From JABDCI01 sp964475835 (GTDB lineage Bacteria; Verrucomicrobiota; Verrucomicrobiia; JABWAM01): a stretch of 20,636 bases of DNA. Position 1 is the first letter of the stretch, and each line of letters begins with the position of its first letter. The stretch spans positions 1 to 20,636 of the forward strand of contig CAYYYL010000045.1 of assembly GCA_964475835.1 (NCBI GenBank), given 5' to 3'. Below the pieces are notes generated by a model. It ran no database searches. It was given only the letters and a program-made list of their open reading frames with translations, and was not told where the DNA came from. Below, piece by piece: positions 8,431-15,253 of this stretch. Made by a program: the position numbers and the translations under genes.

Positions 8431-9192
8431 ATGTTGGAAATCAAAAATCTGCACGCACGCGTCGAGGAACGCGAAATCCTCAAAGGCCTCAATCTCACCG
8501 TCAAGGAAGGCGAGGTCCATGCCATCATGGGGCCGAACGGCAGCGGCAAGAGCACGCTCGCCTCCGTTCTCTCCGGCCGGCCCGGCTACGAAATCACCAA
8601 GGGATCCGTCATTTACAAGGGGAAGGATCTGCTCGAGCTCGCCCCTGAAGAACGGGCACGCGAGGGCATTTTTCTGGCGTTTCAGTATCCCGTGGAAATC
8701 CCCGGCGTCAACAGCACCTATTTCCTGAAGGCCGCCTACAACGAAACCCGGAAACACAGGGGACTTGAGGAACTGGACGCGATGGAGTTTCTCACGCTCG
8801 TGAAGGAGAAGATGAAGATTCTTGAACTCGATCAGAGCCTGCTCAGTCGCCCCGTGAACGAGGGGTTTTCCGGAGGTGAAAAGAAACGGAATGAAATCTT
8901 CCAGATGGCCGTGCTCGATCCCAGCCTGGCTATTCTGGACGAAACGGATTCCGGCCTGGACATCGACGCCCTTCGTATCGTGGCTGAGGGGGTGAATAAA
9001 CTGAAGAGCAAGAACAACGCGCAGATCGTGATCACCCACTATCAACGCCTCTTGAACTACATCGTACCGGATTATGTTCACGTGCTTTCCGGTGGCCGGA
9101 TCATCAAGACCGGTGGCAAGGACCTCGCCCTCCAGCTTGAGGAACGCGGTTACGACTGGATCACCGATGCCGCCCAGCCGGTGAATGCGTAA
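8431..9192 (+). CDS. sufC: Fe-S cluster assembly ATPase SufC
   Basis: SufC is the ABC-type ATPase of the SufBCD complex; its ATP hydrolysis drives conformational changes of SufB and SufD during cluster assembly. The 253 residues contain Walker A GPNGSGKST (34-42), Q-loop region FQYP (84-87), ABC signature SGGEKKR (147-153), Walker B LAILDE (166-171) followed by the SufC-typical TDSGLD, and switch histidine H203 (ITHYQR). No membrane segment is present, as expected for a soluble ABC protein. The Shine-Dalgarno is poor (start context TTATTTTATG), so translation may depend on coupling or on a leader effect after sufB. The next gene, sufD, starts within or just after the sufC stop. Confidence 0.98.
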   Translation: MLEIKNLHARVEEREILKGLNLTVKEGEVHAIMGPNGSGKSTLASVLSGRPGYEITKGSVIYKGKDLLELAPEERAREGIFLAFQYPVEIPGVNSTYFLKAAYNETRKHRGLEELDAMEFLTLVKEKMKILELDQSLLSRPVNEGFSGGEKKRNEIFQMAVLDPSLAILDETDSGLDIDALRIVAEGVNKLKSKNNAQIVITHYQRLLNYIVPDYVHVLSGGRIIKTGGKDLALQLEERGYDWITDAAQPVNA

Positions 9193-9202
9193 AGGCACCC
9201 CC

Positions 9203-10576
9203 ATGATCACCGCCGAAGCTCCATCCCGCGTGAAAGAAAAAAACTCCCAACTCGCCCGGTTCGATCAATTCGAATCCACGGAAGCCTCCGGGAATCCATC
9301 CTGGCTCCTCGCGCTCCGCAGGAATGCCATCACCCGATTCGAAGAGCTGGGCTTCCCCACCACGAATCATGAGGAGTGGCGTTTCACACCCATTACCGCC
9401 ATCGCCAGACTTTCCTTCAACCCCATCCTCTCCCCCTCCTCCACCAAAGTGACGGCGGCCCAGATCGCCCCCTTCACCTTCGATCACCTCAAGGGAAACT
9501 GTCTGGTGTTCCTGGACGGCCACTTTTCCGAAAAGCTTTCAACCCTTCAGCCGAAGGATCGACTCCGCATCCAACCCCTTTCGAAAGCCCTTGGGACGAA
9601 TTCCCTCCCCGAACAACATCTCGGACGCCTGGCCTCTTTTGAGGAGAATGCATTTGCGGCCCTCAACACAGCATTTTTTCAAGACGGCGTTTTGATTGTG
9701 ATCCCGAAGGGCGAGACAGTCCAGGACCCCATTCACATGCTTCACGTTCAGACCAGGAGCGAACCGGGTTCCACCAAACATCCCCGCCACCTCATCGTGG
9801 CGGAGCGTGATGCGCGCCTCACTCTCATTGAGGACTACGTCAGTCTCGTTGATGGCCCGTACTTCACCAATGCCGTGACGGAGATTCATGTCAGCGAAGG
9901 CGCCCAGGTGGAACACTGCCGGATTCAGGCGGAAAGCCACCACGCCTATCACATCGCCACCGTTCAGGCCGTGCAGGAGCGCAACAGCCGCTGGATCTCC
10001 CACTCCATCTCCCATGGCGCCTCCATCGCACGAATCAATATTCAGACACGCTTTACCGGAGAGGGAGGCGATGCCATTCTCAACGGCCTTTACATCGGGA
10101 GCAATCGCCAGCTGGTGGACCACCACACCATCGTGGACCATGCGAAACCCCACTGCACCAGCCATGAATTTTATCACGGCGTCCTCGACGGCGAGGCGCG
10201 CGGCGTCTTCAATGGCAAGATCTTCGTCCGCAAGGACGCTCAAAAAACCGACGCCAAGCAGACCAGCCGCAATCTCCTGCTCTCCGACTCCGCCACCATC
10301 GACACCAAACCCCAACTGGAGATTTTTGCGGACGACGTGAAATGCACCCATGGGGCCACGGTCGGTCAGTTGAACGACGACGCGATCTTCTATCTTCGCT
10401 CCCGGGGTATCGGCCTTCCCCTCGCCCGCCAGATGCTCGTGCATGCCTTCGCCAGCGAAATCCTTGAACGGATCACCATCGAACCTGTGCGCCGGGAACT
10501 CGATCAACACATTTATGATCGCCTGGAGGAACACGCCGAATCGCTCGCCGTGGCAGGAGGAAGCTCCCATGAGTGA
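9203..10576 (+). CDS. sufD: Fe-S cluster assembly protein SufD
   Basis: SufD is the SufB paralogue that completes the SufBC2D scaffold and is needed for iron acquisition in cluster assembly. From ATG 9203 it has 457 residues; an ATG at 9185 in the same frame overlaps sufC and would add six. I prefer 9203 because AAAGG lies about 8 bases upstream. The N-terminal helical part includes NHEEWRFTPI. The C-terminal beta-helix ends with CTHGATVGQLNDDAIFYLRSRGI, whose His (H383) matches the SufD histidine paired with the SufB cysteine at the interface. The protein ends 8 bases inside the next gene, sufU, so translational coupling is likely. Confidence 0.96.
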   Translation: MITAEAPSRVKEKNSQLARFDQFESTEASGNPSWLLALRRNAITRFEELGFPTTNHEEWRFTPITAIARLSFNPILSPSSTKVTAAQIAPFTFDHLKGNCLVFLDGHFSEKLSTLQPKDRLRIQPLSKALGTNSLPEQHLGRLASFEENAFAALNTAFFQDGVLIVIPKGETVQDPIHMLHVQTRSEPGSTKHPRHLIVAERDARLTLIEDYVSLVDGPYFTNAVTEIHVSEGAQVEHCRIQAESHHAYHIATVQAVQERNSRWISHSISHGASIARINIQTRFTGEGGDAILNGLYIGSNRQLVDHHTIVDHAKPHCTSHEFYHGVLDGEARGVFNGKIFVRKDAQKTDAKQTSRNLLLSDSATIDTKPQLEIFADDVKCTHGATVGQLNDDAIFYLRSRGIGLPLARQMLVHAFASEILERITIEPVRRELDQHIYDRLEEHAESLAVAGGSSHE

Positions 10577-11015
10577 CGAACTGGGAGAGCTCTACCAGCA
10601 GGTCATCCTCGACCACAGTAAAAGCCCCCGTAATTTCAAGGACATGCCCAATGCCAACCGTGTGGCCGAGGGACATAATCCGCTCTGCGGCGACAACATC
10701 AAAATCTTTCTCCGCATGGAGAACGATGTGATTCAGGACATCAGCTTCCAGGGATCCGGCTGCGCCATCTCGAAGGCGTCCGCCTCCATGATGACCTCCG
10801 CCCTCAAGGGAAAAACCCGGGGCGAAGCCGAAAAAATCTTTCTCCAGTTCCAAAAGATGGTGACCGGCGGCGAAGCGGACGAGGCATCCCTGGGCAAACT
10901 AGCCGTCTTCGGTGGAGTGAAAAAATTTGCAAGCCGTGTGAAATGCGCCATTCTTCCCTGGCACGCCATCTCCGCAGGCCTTGAAGGCAAGGATCAGCCC
11001 GTTTCCACTGAATGA
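10569..11015 (+). CDS. sufU: SufU-type Fe-S scaffold / sulfur acceptor
   Basis: SufU proteins are zinc-containing IscU relatives that accept persulfide sulfur from SufS in SUF systems lacking SufE. The 148-residue product begins at ATG 10569 behind the strong AGGAGGAAG Shine-Dalgarno. The frame is open further upstream, but that part only reads sufD out of frame. Metal/sulfur ligands are C40 and D42 (PLCGDN), C65 (GSGCAISKASASM) and C126 (VKCAILPWHA). The segment between C65 and C126 (GEADEASLGKLAVFGGVKKFASR) is the insertion that separates SufU from IscU. It overlaps sufD by 8 bases and sufT starts one base after its stop. No sufE or sufA is seen, which supports a SufU role as SufS partner. 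Confidence 0.95.
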   Translation: MSDELGELYQQVILDHSKSPRNFKDMPNANRVAEGHNPLCGDNIKIFLRMENDVIQDISFQGSGCAISKASASMMTSALKGKTRGEAEKIFLQFQKMVTGGEADEASLGKLAVFGGVKKFASRVKCAILPWHAISAGLEGKDQPVSTE

Positions 11016-11016
11016 C

Positions 11017-11562
11017 ATGCAAAGCACCGATTCCATCACTCTCAGTCGCGATTGCGACGCCACCCTTGTTCCATCGGGAACACGAGTAACCCTTCTCAAA
11101 GGGGAAGCCATCCAGATCACTCAAGCGCTCGGAGGTTCCTACACGGTCGTCATCAACGGCAACATGGCGCGCATCGAAGGGAAAGATGCCGATGCCATCG
11201 GAAAGGATCCCATCGTGGAAGCCACGATGCCGAAAAAGGCGGAGGGCCCCGTGGATGAAAAACTTCTCTGGGACCAGATGCGCACATGCTTCGATCCCGA
11301 AATTCCCGTCAACATCGTGGACCTCGGCCTGATCTACGACTGCAAGGTCTCGCCCACTCCCGAGGGGGGGAACCAGGTGCACGTCAAGATGACCCTCACT
11401 GCGCCAGGCTGCGGCATGGGCCCCTCCATTGCCAGCGATGTGGAACGCAAGCTTCGCAGCATCCCCAACGTTACCCAGGCCCAGGTGGAACTGGTGTGGG
11501 AACCCAACTGGAATCAAAGCATGATGAGCGAAGCAGCCAAGCTTCAACTTGGCCTCCTGTGA
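11017..11562 (+). CDS. sufT: Fe-S maturation protein SufT (MIP18/DUF59 family)
   Basis: SufT-type proteins support Fe-S protein maturation, mainly when demand is high, and share the MIP18/DUF59 domain with eukaryotic CIA targeting factors. The 181 residues start at ATG 11017, right after the sufU stop. The N-terminal 70 residues (SRDCDATLVPSGTRVTLLKG; GGSYTVVINGNMARI) are the SufT-specific domain. The C-terminal DUF59 domain has DPEIPVNIVDLGLIYD from D93, the conserved TAPGCGMG with C132, and VELVWEPNW. Four bases separate its stop from the sufS start. The long form of the family is clear. Its client proteins are not known. Confidence 0.94.
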   Translation: MQSTDSITLSRDCDATLVPSGTRVTLLKGEAIQITQALGGSYTVVINGNMARIEGKDADAIGKDPIVEATMPKKAEGPVDEKLLWDQMRTCFDPEIPVNIVDLGLIYDCKVSPTPEGGNQVHVKMTLTAPGCGMGPSIASDVERKLRSIPNVTQAQVELVWEPNWNQSMMSEAAKLQLGLL

Positions 11563-11566
11563 CGCC

Positions 11567-12832
11567 ATGACCGCCACCCTTTCCCCAACCAGCATCACCA
11601 CCCGCAACGGCAGGACGTGGGAACAGCTTCGCAGCGACTTTCCCATTCTCGATCAGAAGGTGCATAGCCATCCTCTGATCTACTTCGACAACGCCGCCAC
11701 GAGCCAGAAACCAACCCAGGTCGTCGACGCCCTCCGCCACTACTACGAGCACGACAACAGCAATGTGCACCGGGGAATACACGAACTGAGCAACCGCGCC
11801 ACCGCGGCCTACGAAGCCGCTCGCATGCGTGTTTCCCGATTCCTGAACGCCCGCAGCGCCGATGAAATCATCTTCACACGTGGCACCACCGAGGGAATCA
11901 ACCTTGTCGCCTCCGCATGGGGACTCTCCCACCTCTCCAAGGGCGATCAGATCCTCCTGACGGAGATGGAACACCACAGCAACATCGTGCCGTGGCAGCT
12001 CCTCGCGGAACGAACAGGCGCCCAGCTCGTCTATGTCCCCGTCACGGGCGACGACGGCCTCCTCGATGGGAAACGCCTTTCGGAATTGTTGACGCGAAAA
12101 GTGAAACTGTTCGCGTTCACCCACATCTCCAATACACTCGGAACCATCAACCCCGCCGCGGAACTGTGCGAACGCGCACGAAAACTCGGAATCATCACAT
12201 TGGTGGATGCAGCTCAGAGCGCCGGCCACCTCCCCCTCGATGTTCAAGCCATGGGATGTGATTTCCTCGCATTCTCCGGCCACAAAATCTGTGGTCCCAC
12301 AGGCATCGGCGCCCTCTATGGACGCGCCGAGGTGCTGGATACCCTGCAGCCCTATCAGAGCGGCGGTGAAATGATTTCCAGTGTGGACTTTCAAAAGAGC
12401 ACGTGGAACAAGGCACCGCACAAGTTCGAGGCGGGAACGCCCGACATGTCCGGCGCCATCGGTCTGCACGCCGCCCTCGACTACCTCGATGCCATCGGAC
12501 GGGATCGAATCTTTCAGCACGATCAAAATCTCGCCCACTACGCATACGAACAATTCGCCCGTATTCCCCACATCCGGCTCTTCGGGCCCTCCAAGGACCG
12601 CGCGGGTCTCGTCAGCTTTCTGTTACCTGACGTGCATGCCCATGACGTGGTGACCGTGGCCGATCAGCACGGCCTCGCTCTTCGCGGAGGACACCACTGC
12701 AACCAACCACTCATGCGCAAGCTTGGGGTCTCCTCCACAGCCCGCGCCAGTTTCTATTTTTACAACACCCGAGGCGAAGTCGACCGGATGATGGAGATTA
12801 TTCGCGAAATTCAAAAGTTTTTTGGGTCTTAA
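11567..12832 (+). CDS. sufS: Cysteine desulfurase SufS (group II)
   Basis: SufS is a PLP enzyme that converts L-cysteine to L-alanine and a protein-bound persulfide, the sulfur source for clusters. From ATG 11567 it has 421 residues (a TTG at 11549 is in frame but inside sufT). Landmarks are DNAATSQKP, the PLP-contact MEHHSN, DAAQSAGH, the Schiff-base lysine K240 in SGHKICGPTG, and catalytic cysteine C378 in RGGHHCNQPLM. The short RGGHHC form is the group II signature and fits a SufU partner. It closes the tight part of the operon: the stop codon lies inside a short AT-rich hairpin (12826-12847), followed by a 30-bp inverted repeat pair. The downstream genes on the same strand are separated by about 110 bases. 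Confidence 0.97.
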   Translation: MTATLSPTSITTRNGRTWEQLRSDFPILDQKVHSHPLIYFDNAATSQKPTQVVDALRHYYEHDNSNVHRGIHELSNRATAAYEAARMRVSRFLNARSADEIIFTRGTTEGINLVASAWGLSHLSKGDQILLTEMEHHSNIVPWQLLAERTGAQLVYVPVTGDDGLLDGKRLSELLTRKVKLFAFTHISNTLGTINPAAELCERARKLGIITLVDAAQSAGHLPLDVQAMGCDFLAFSGHKICGPTGIGALYGRAEVLDTLQPYQSGGEMISSVDFQKSTWNKAPHKFEAGTPDMSGAIGLHAALDYLDAIGRDRIFQHDQNLAHYAYEQFARIPHIRLFGPSKDRAGLVSFLLPDVHAHDVVTVADQHGLALRGGHHCNQPLMRKLGVSSTARASFYFYNTRGEVDRMMEIIREIQKFFGS

Positions 12833-12847
12833 AATAATATTTAAGAC
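12826..12847 (+). repeat. Short hairpin overlapping the sufS stop codon
   Basis: GTCTTAAA (12826-12833) pairs perfectly with TTTAAGAC (12840-12847) around a 6-base ATAATA loop. The sufS TAA (12830-12832) is within the left arm. There is no T-run, so it is not a classical terminator; an mRNA-end or processing role is possible. Confidence 0.6.
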
Positions 12848-12852
12848 AACCC

Positions 12853-12927
12853 GAGAGATCCTTCGCTTCGCTCAGGATGACAGCGCAAATCATGGTTTGT
12901 CATCCTGAGCGAAGCGAAGAATCTCTC
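12853..12927. repeat. Palindromic repeat pair, copy 1 (sufS / rhodanese junction)
   Basis: This has two 30-bp arms, 12853-12882 and 12898-12927, inverted around a 15-base loop with one mismatch. The right-arm unit reads TGTCATCCTGAGCGAAGCGA and continues to a GAATCTCTC end. The same unit recurs at 13520-13592, 14237-14324 and 15094-15169. It would form a very strong RNA hairpin between sufS and the rhodanese gene. Confidence 0.93.
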
Positions 12928-12942
12928 TGAATCTGAAAAAGT

Positions 12943-13518
12943 ATGCCAAACACAGAAACGATATCCTCCAAAAGTACGATGCAGGAAGTCCTCACTGTCT
13001 TCCCCGGCGCCCGGCGCGCGCTTTTTCGGAAATATCATATCGGCGGCTGCAGCAGCTGCGGATTTCAACCCACGGAAACTCTTGAAGATCTTTGCTCCCG
13101 AAACGGAGGCCTGAATGTCACCGAGGTGCTGGCTCACATCGAGTCGAGTCATCTTGAGGACGAAAAACTTCAGATCCCCGCGCGCGAACTCGCCGATGCG
13201 CTGAAAAATCGCCAGCCGTTGAAACTGCTCGATATCCGCACGCGGGAGGAATGGGATGCCACCCATTTGGAGGGCGCCGTGCTCTTCTCCCAGGAATTGA
13301 TGCAGGACATTCTGGGAAACTGGCCCCGCGATGTGCTTTTTGTGATTTACGATCATTCCGGCCACTCCAGCATGGATGCCGCCGCCTATTTTCTCGGCCA
13401 TGGGTTCGAAAAAGTTCGTGCCCTCCGGGGCGGAATCGATGCGTGGTCGCAGGAGGTCGATCCAAACGTCCCTCGTTATCGATTGGAACAAAACTCACCA
13501 TCAGCCGAAGGCCTTTGA
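12943..13518 (+). CDS. CX2C-domain and rhodanese-like protein with Asp in place of the catalytic Cys
   Basis: This 191-residue protein has two parts. Residues 13-50 (VFPGARRALFRKYHIGGCSSCG) form a small helical domain with the pair C36/C39, resembling DUF1858/ScdA-N-type domains associated with cluster repair or sulfur handling. Residues about 78-180 are a rhodanese-like domain (LKLLDIRTREEWDATHLEGA, then ALRGGIDAW). The active loop reads YDHSGHSS, with Asp 137 where active rhodaneses have Cys (usual pattern CxxGxRS), so thiosulfate:acceptor chemistry by that loop is unlikely. It follows sufS by 110 bases, across a repeat hairpin. A role as sulfur acceptor through C36/C39, or as a binding/regulatory partner of SufS, is a plausible inference. 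The Shine-Dalgarno is weak. Confidence 0.88.
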   Translation: MPNTETISSKSTMQEVLTVFPGARRALFRKYHIGGCSSCGFQPTETLEDLCSRNGGLNVTEVLAHIESSHLEDEKLQIPARELADALKNRQPLKLLDIRTREEWDATHLEGAVLFSQELMQDILGNWPRDVLFVIYDHSGHSSMDAAAYFLGHGFEKVRALRGGIDAWSQEVDPNVPRYRLEQNSPSAEGL

Positions 13519-13519
13519 A

Positions 13520-13592
13520 GAGGGATTCTTCGCTTCGCTCAGAATGACGCGTTTCTCTTGATTGTCATCCTGAGCGAAGCGAAGGATCTCTC
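13520..13592. repeat. Palindromic repeat pair, copy 2 (rhodanese / IscU-like junction)
   Basis: The arms are 13520-13549 and 13563-13592, inverted, with a 13-base spacer. The left arm carries a few substitutions (GGGATTC, AGAATGAC) relative to the consensus; the right arm matches it. The pair starts two bases after the rhodanese stop. Confidence 0.9.
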
Positions 13593-13636
13593 CGGACTTC
13601 GGTGTGAAACATTTTGAAATAAACATTCATCCACTT

Positions 13637-14143
13637 ATGACCACCGAAAAATCCCTCGAACAAAAAGTTCAGGAAGCCATCCGCAATCCCCAAAACATGG
13701 GCGAAATGAAAAACGCCGACGCCATCGGCACCGCAGGAAGCGCCGACTGCGGCGACATGGTTCGCATGTGGGTGAAATTCAAGGAGCAGGACGGCCGGAA
13801 GGTCATCGACCAGGCCAGCTTCCAATCCTTCGGTTGTGAAACCGCCATTGCCGTCGCCAGCCTCGCCACAGAATTGATCAAAGGCAAGACCGCCGAGGAA
13901 GCACTCACCATGTCAGGCCAGGATCTCGCCGCTGATCTGGGCCCCCTCCCTCCCATGAAAATTCACTGTACCCAGCTGGTCGAAGGCGCCCTGCGATCCG
14001 CATTGACGCAATCCCCCGCCCCACGTACATCCACCCCCTCTTCCTCTTCTGGAAACCTGGTTGAAAGCCTCTCTCAACCCGCATCGCCCGGCGGGGTAAA
14101 AGTGGTGCTATTGAAAGACACCGCAGATTCTCAAAAACAATAG
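13637..14143 (+). CDS. IscU/NifU-like iron-sulfur cluster scaffold protein
   Basis: This 168-residue protein has an N-terminal IscU/NifU-N-like scaffold domain (about residues 5-125) and a low-complexity Ser/Pro/Thr-rich tail (SPAPRTSTPSSSS) ending in KVVLLKDTADSQKQ. The three cluster-binding cysteines are C38 (ADCGDMV), C67 (FQSFGCETAIA) and C111 (KIHCTQL, with H110 next to it), matching the IscU pattern; D40 is also present. It lacks the SufU-type insertion, so it is distinct from the SufU at 10569. ATG 13637 fits the usual domain start; GTG 13604 in frame would add 11 residues. It lies 118 bases after the rhodanese gene, beyond a repeat pair. It is probably a second scaffold or carrier; a link to SufU is inferred from context. 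Confidence 0.85.
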   Translation: MTTEKSLEQKVQEAIRNPQNMGEMKNADAIGTAGSADCGDMVRMWVKFKEQDGRKVIDQASFQSFGCETAIAVASLATELIKGKTAEEALTMSGQDLAADLGPLPPMKIHCTQLVEGALRSALTQSPAPRTSTPSSSSGNLVESLSQPASPGGVKVVLLKDTADSQKQ

Positions 14144-14236
14144 TCGTTGATTGATGCTCTATTTTGAACAACGAACGAATTGTCGTAACCAATACGCCCT
14201 TTGCGCCAAGATAAAGAGCACATGCCACCATGAAAT

Positions 14237-14324
14237 AATGCAGAGAGATCCTTCGCTTCGCTCAGGATGACAAATTCTATTATCACGCTGTCATCCTGAG
14301 CGAAGCGAAGGATCTCTCTGCATT
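14237..14324. repeat. Palindromic repeat pair, copy 3 (perfect 36-bp arms)
   Basis: The arms 14237-14272 and 14289-14324 are perfectly complementary over 36 bases around a 16-base loop. The core is the same unit as copies 1, 2 and 4, extended by TGCA and AA/TT. The right arm contains the last codons and stop of the DUF4126 gene. Arms without any mismatch suggest recent origin or conversion. Confidence 0.95.
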
Positions 14325-14890
14325 CGGATTCGCCGGCCTCTGCGCAGCAGAAAAAGAACGGCGGCAACCAACAGACCAACGACGACGATCACAGGAATCA
14401 GAAGCGCAAAAATCGCAAGAGTAAGCGCCGCGACAATTTCCAGTGTGGTGACAATGAAATTTCCGAGTCCCGCCGTTGCCGTCGTGGAAAGTGCCCTCAA
14501 CGACATGGTTCCAGCCTGGACCACCGCCGCAGCTCCCCCACCAGCAATGACGGCAATGGACCATTTCAAAAACGGATCCTGCCTGCCGAGGAGGGAAGCC
14601 GTCATGACGACTCCCGCCAGCACCGCCACAGGTGCGGCAATCGTGTCGAGGGCATGATCCACGGCGGGAATGTAGTACCCTGCAATTTCCAGAGCGGTCG
14701 CCACGGCGAATGCAGTGAGCGCGGGATAGGTTCCAATCCATTCAAAGCCGGGTCCCAGGGGAACATATCCCCAAATCGAAGCGATGCTGAGCACGAGCAG
14801 GGGGACGAAGACTCGAAACCCGCACGCGGCACTCAGGCCGAGCCCCATGCAAACGCTGATGACGAGAGAACGATCGATGTCGATATTCAT
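14291..14890 (-). CDS. DUF4126 family membrane protein
   Basis: This 199-residue integral membrane protein is of unknown function. It has five or so hydrophobic stretches: about residues 8-38, 57-75, 85-105, 110-130 and 150-182. The DUF4126 hallmarks are visible: GLGLSAACGFRVFVPLL near the start, EIAGYYIPAVDHALDTIAAP in the middle, and GGGAAAVVQAGT. ATG 14890 starts the conserved N-terminus, but no Shine-Dalgarno is obvious. After a basic stop-transfer tail (RRGRRIRMQ), the last codons RDPSLRSG and TGA are read from the 14237-14324 repeat arm, so the original C-terminus was probably replaced or extended by the repeat. It points toward the iscU-like gene (convergent). No functional link to the suf operon is evident. 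Confidence 0.85.
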   Translation of the reverse strand: MNIDIDRSLVISVCMGLGLSAACGFRVFVPLLVLSIASIWGYVPLGPGFEWIGTYPALTAFAVATALEIAGYYIPAVDHALDTIAAPVAVLAGVVMTASLLGRQDPFLKWSIAVIAGGGAAAVVQAGTMSLRALSTTATAGLGNFIVTTLEIVAALTLAIFALLIPVIVVVGLLVAAVLFLLRRGRRIRMQRDPSLRSG

Positions 14891-15093
14891 ATCGTAAAAC
14901 GGCGATCATCATGACAGGAAAGCCCTGCTCATTCAAGCAAGGCGCCAGCCCCCTTCGATCCCAAACCCTGTAGCGGCGCTCTGTGCCTCTGTGATTCAAT
15001 TTCTGATGGCACAATCTGCACAACTCCATTCAAACGACTTGGAAGCCATAGAGCTTTGTTGAGATCCTTTTCTCTTAAAGACCATCAAATGAT

Positions 15094-15169
15094 TGTCATT
15101 CTGAGCGAAGCGAAGAATCTCTCCCCTCATTGAAATCAAAAGAGATCCTTCGCTTCGCTCAGGATGACA
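15094..15169. repeat. Palindromic repeat pair, copy 4 (opposite arrangement)
   Basis: The left arm 15094-15123 starts TGTCATTCTGAGCGAAGCGA; the right arm 15141-15169 is its near-inverse ending in AGGATGACA. The spacer is 17 bases. Here the GAGAG ends face the loop, whereas in copies 1-3 the TGACA ends do, so both pair arrangements exist in this window. Confidence 0.92.
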
Positions 15170-15195
15170 TCTGTCTTGAGGATCTCAACAGAGCT

Positions 15196-15253
15196 AAGCC
15201 ATCTCATCAACAGGAATAAGATGTGCACCTTATTCCTATTGATGAGATGGCTT
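15196..15253 (-). repeat. 25-bp hairpin directly after the kinase stop codon
   Basis: The arms 15196-15220 and 15229-15253 match at 24 of 25 positions around an 8-base loop (ATGTGCAC). It starts at the base next to the kinase stop (15254-15256, TAG). No T-run follows on the minus strand, so it is a strong 3'-end structure rather than a textbook intrinsic terminator. Confidence 0.88.

Larger units (their letters stand above)
14891..15253. other. Gene-free region rich in palindromes
   Basis: I see no credible gene here. It holds a short degenerate run CTCTGTGCCTCTGTG (14979-14993), a pair of 16-bp inverted arms (15052-15067 and 15180-15195, 15 of 16 matching) that flank the fourth repeat pair, and a 25-bp hairpin ending at the kinase stop. 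No clear promoter was recognised. Confidence 0.7.

Noticed and set aside
9539..10570. 343-codon open frame on the minus strand opposite sufD
   Set aside because: It is a shadow of the sufD frame in GC-rich DNA; no motif or ribosome site.
11471..12571. 366-codon open frame on the minus strand opposite sufS
   Set aside because: It is antisense to SufS with its intact lysine and cysteine motifs; composition is typical of a shadow frame.
12853..15169. Repeats considered as a CRISPR array
   Set aside because: The units are inverted pairs at wide, irregular spacing with genes between them, and no cas gene is present.
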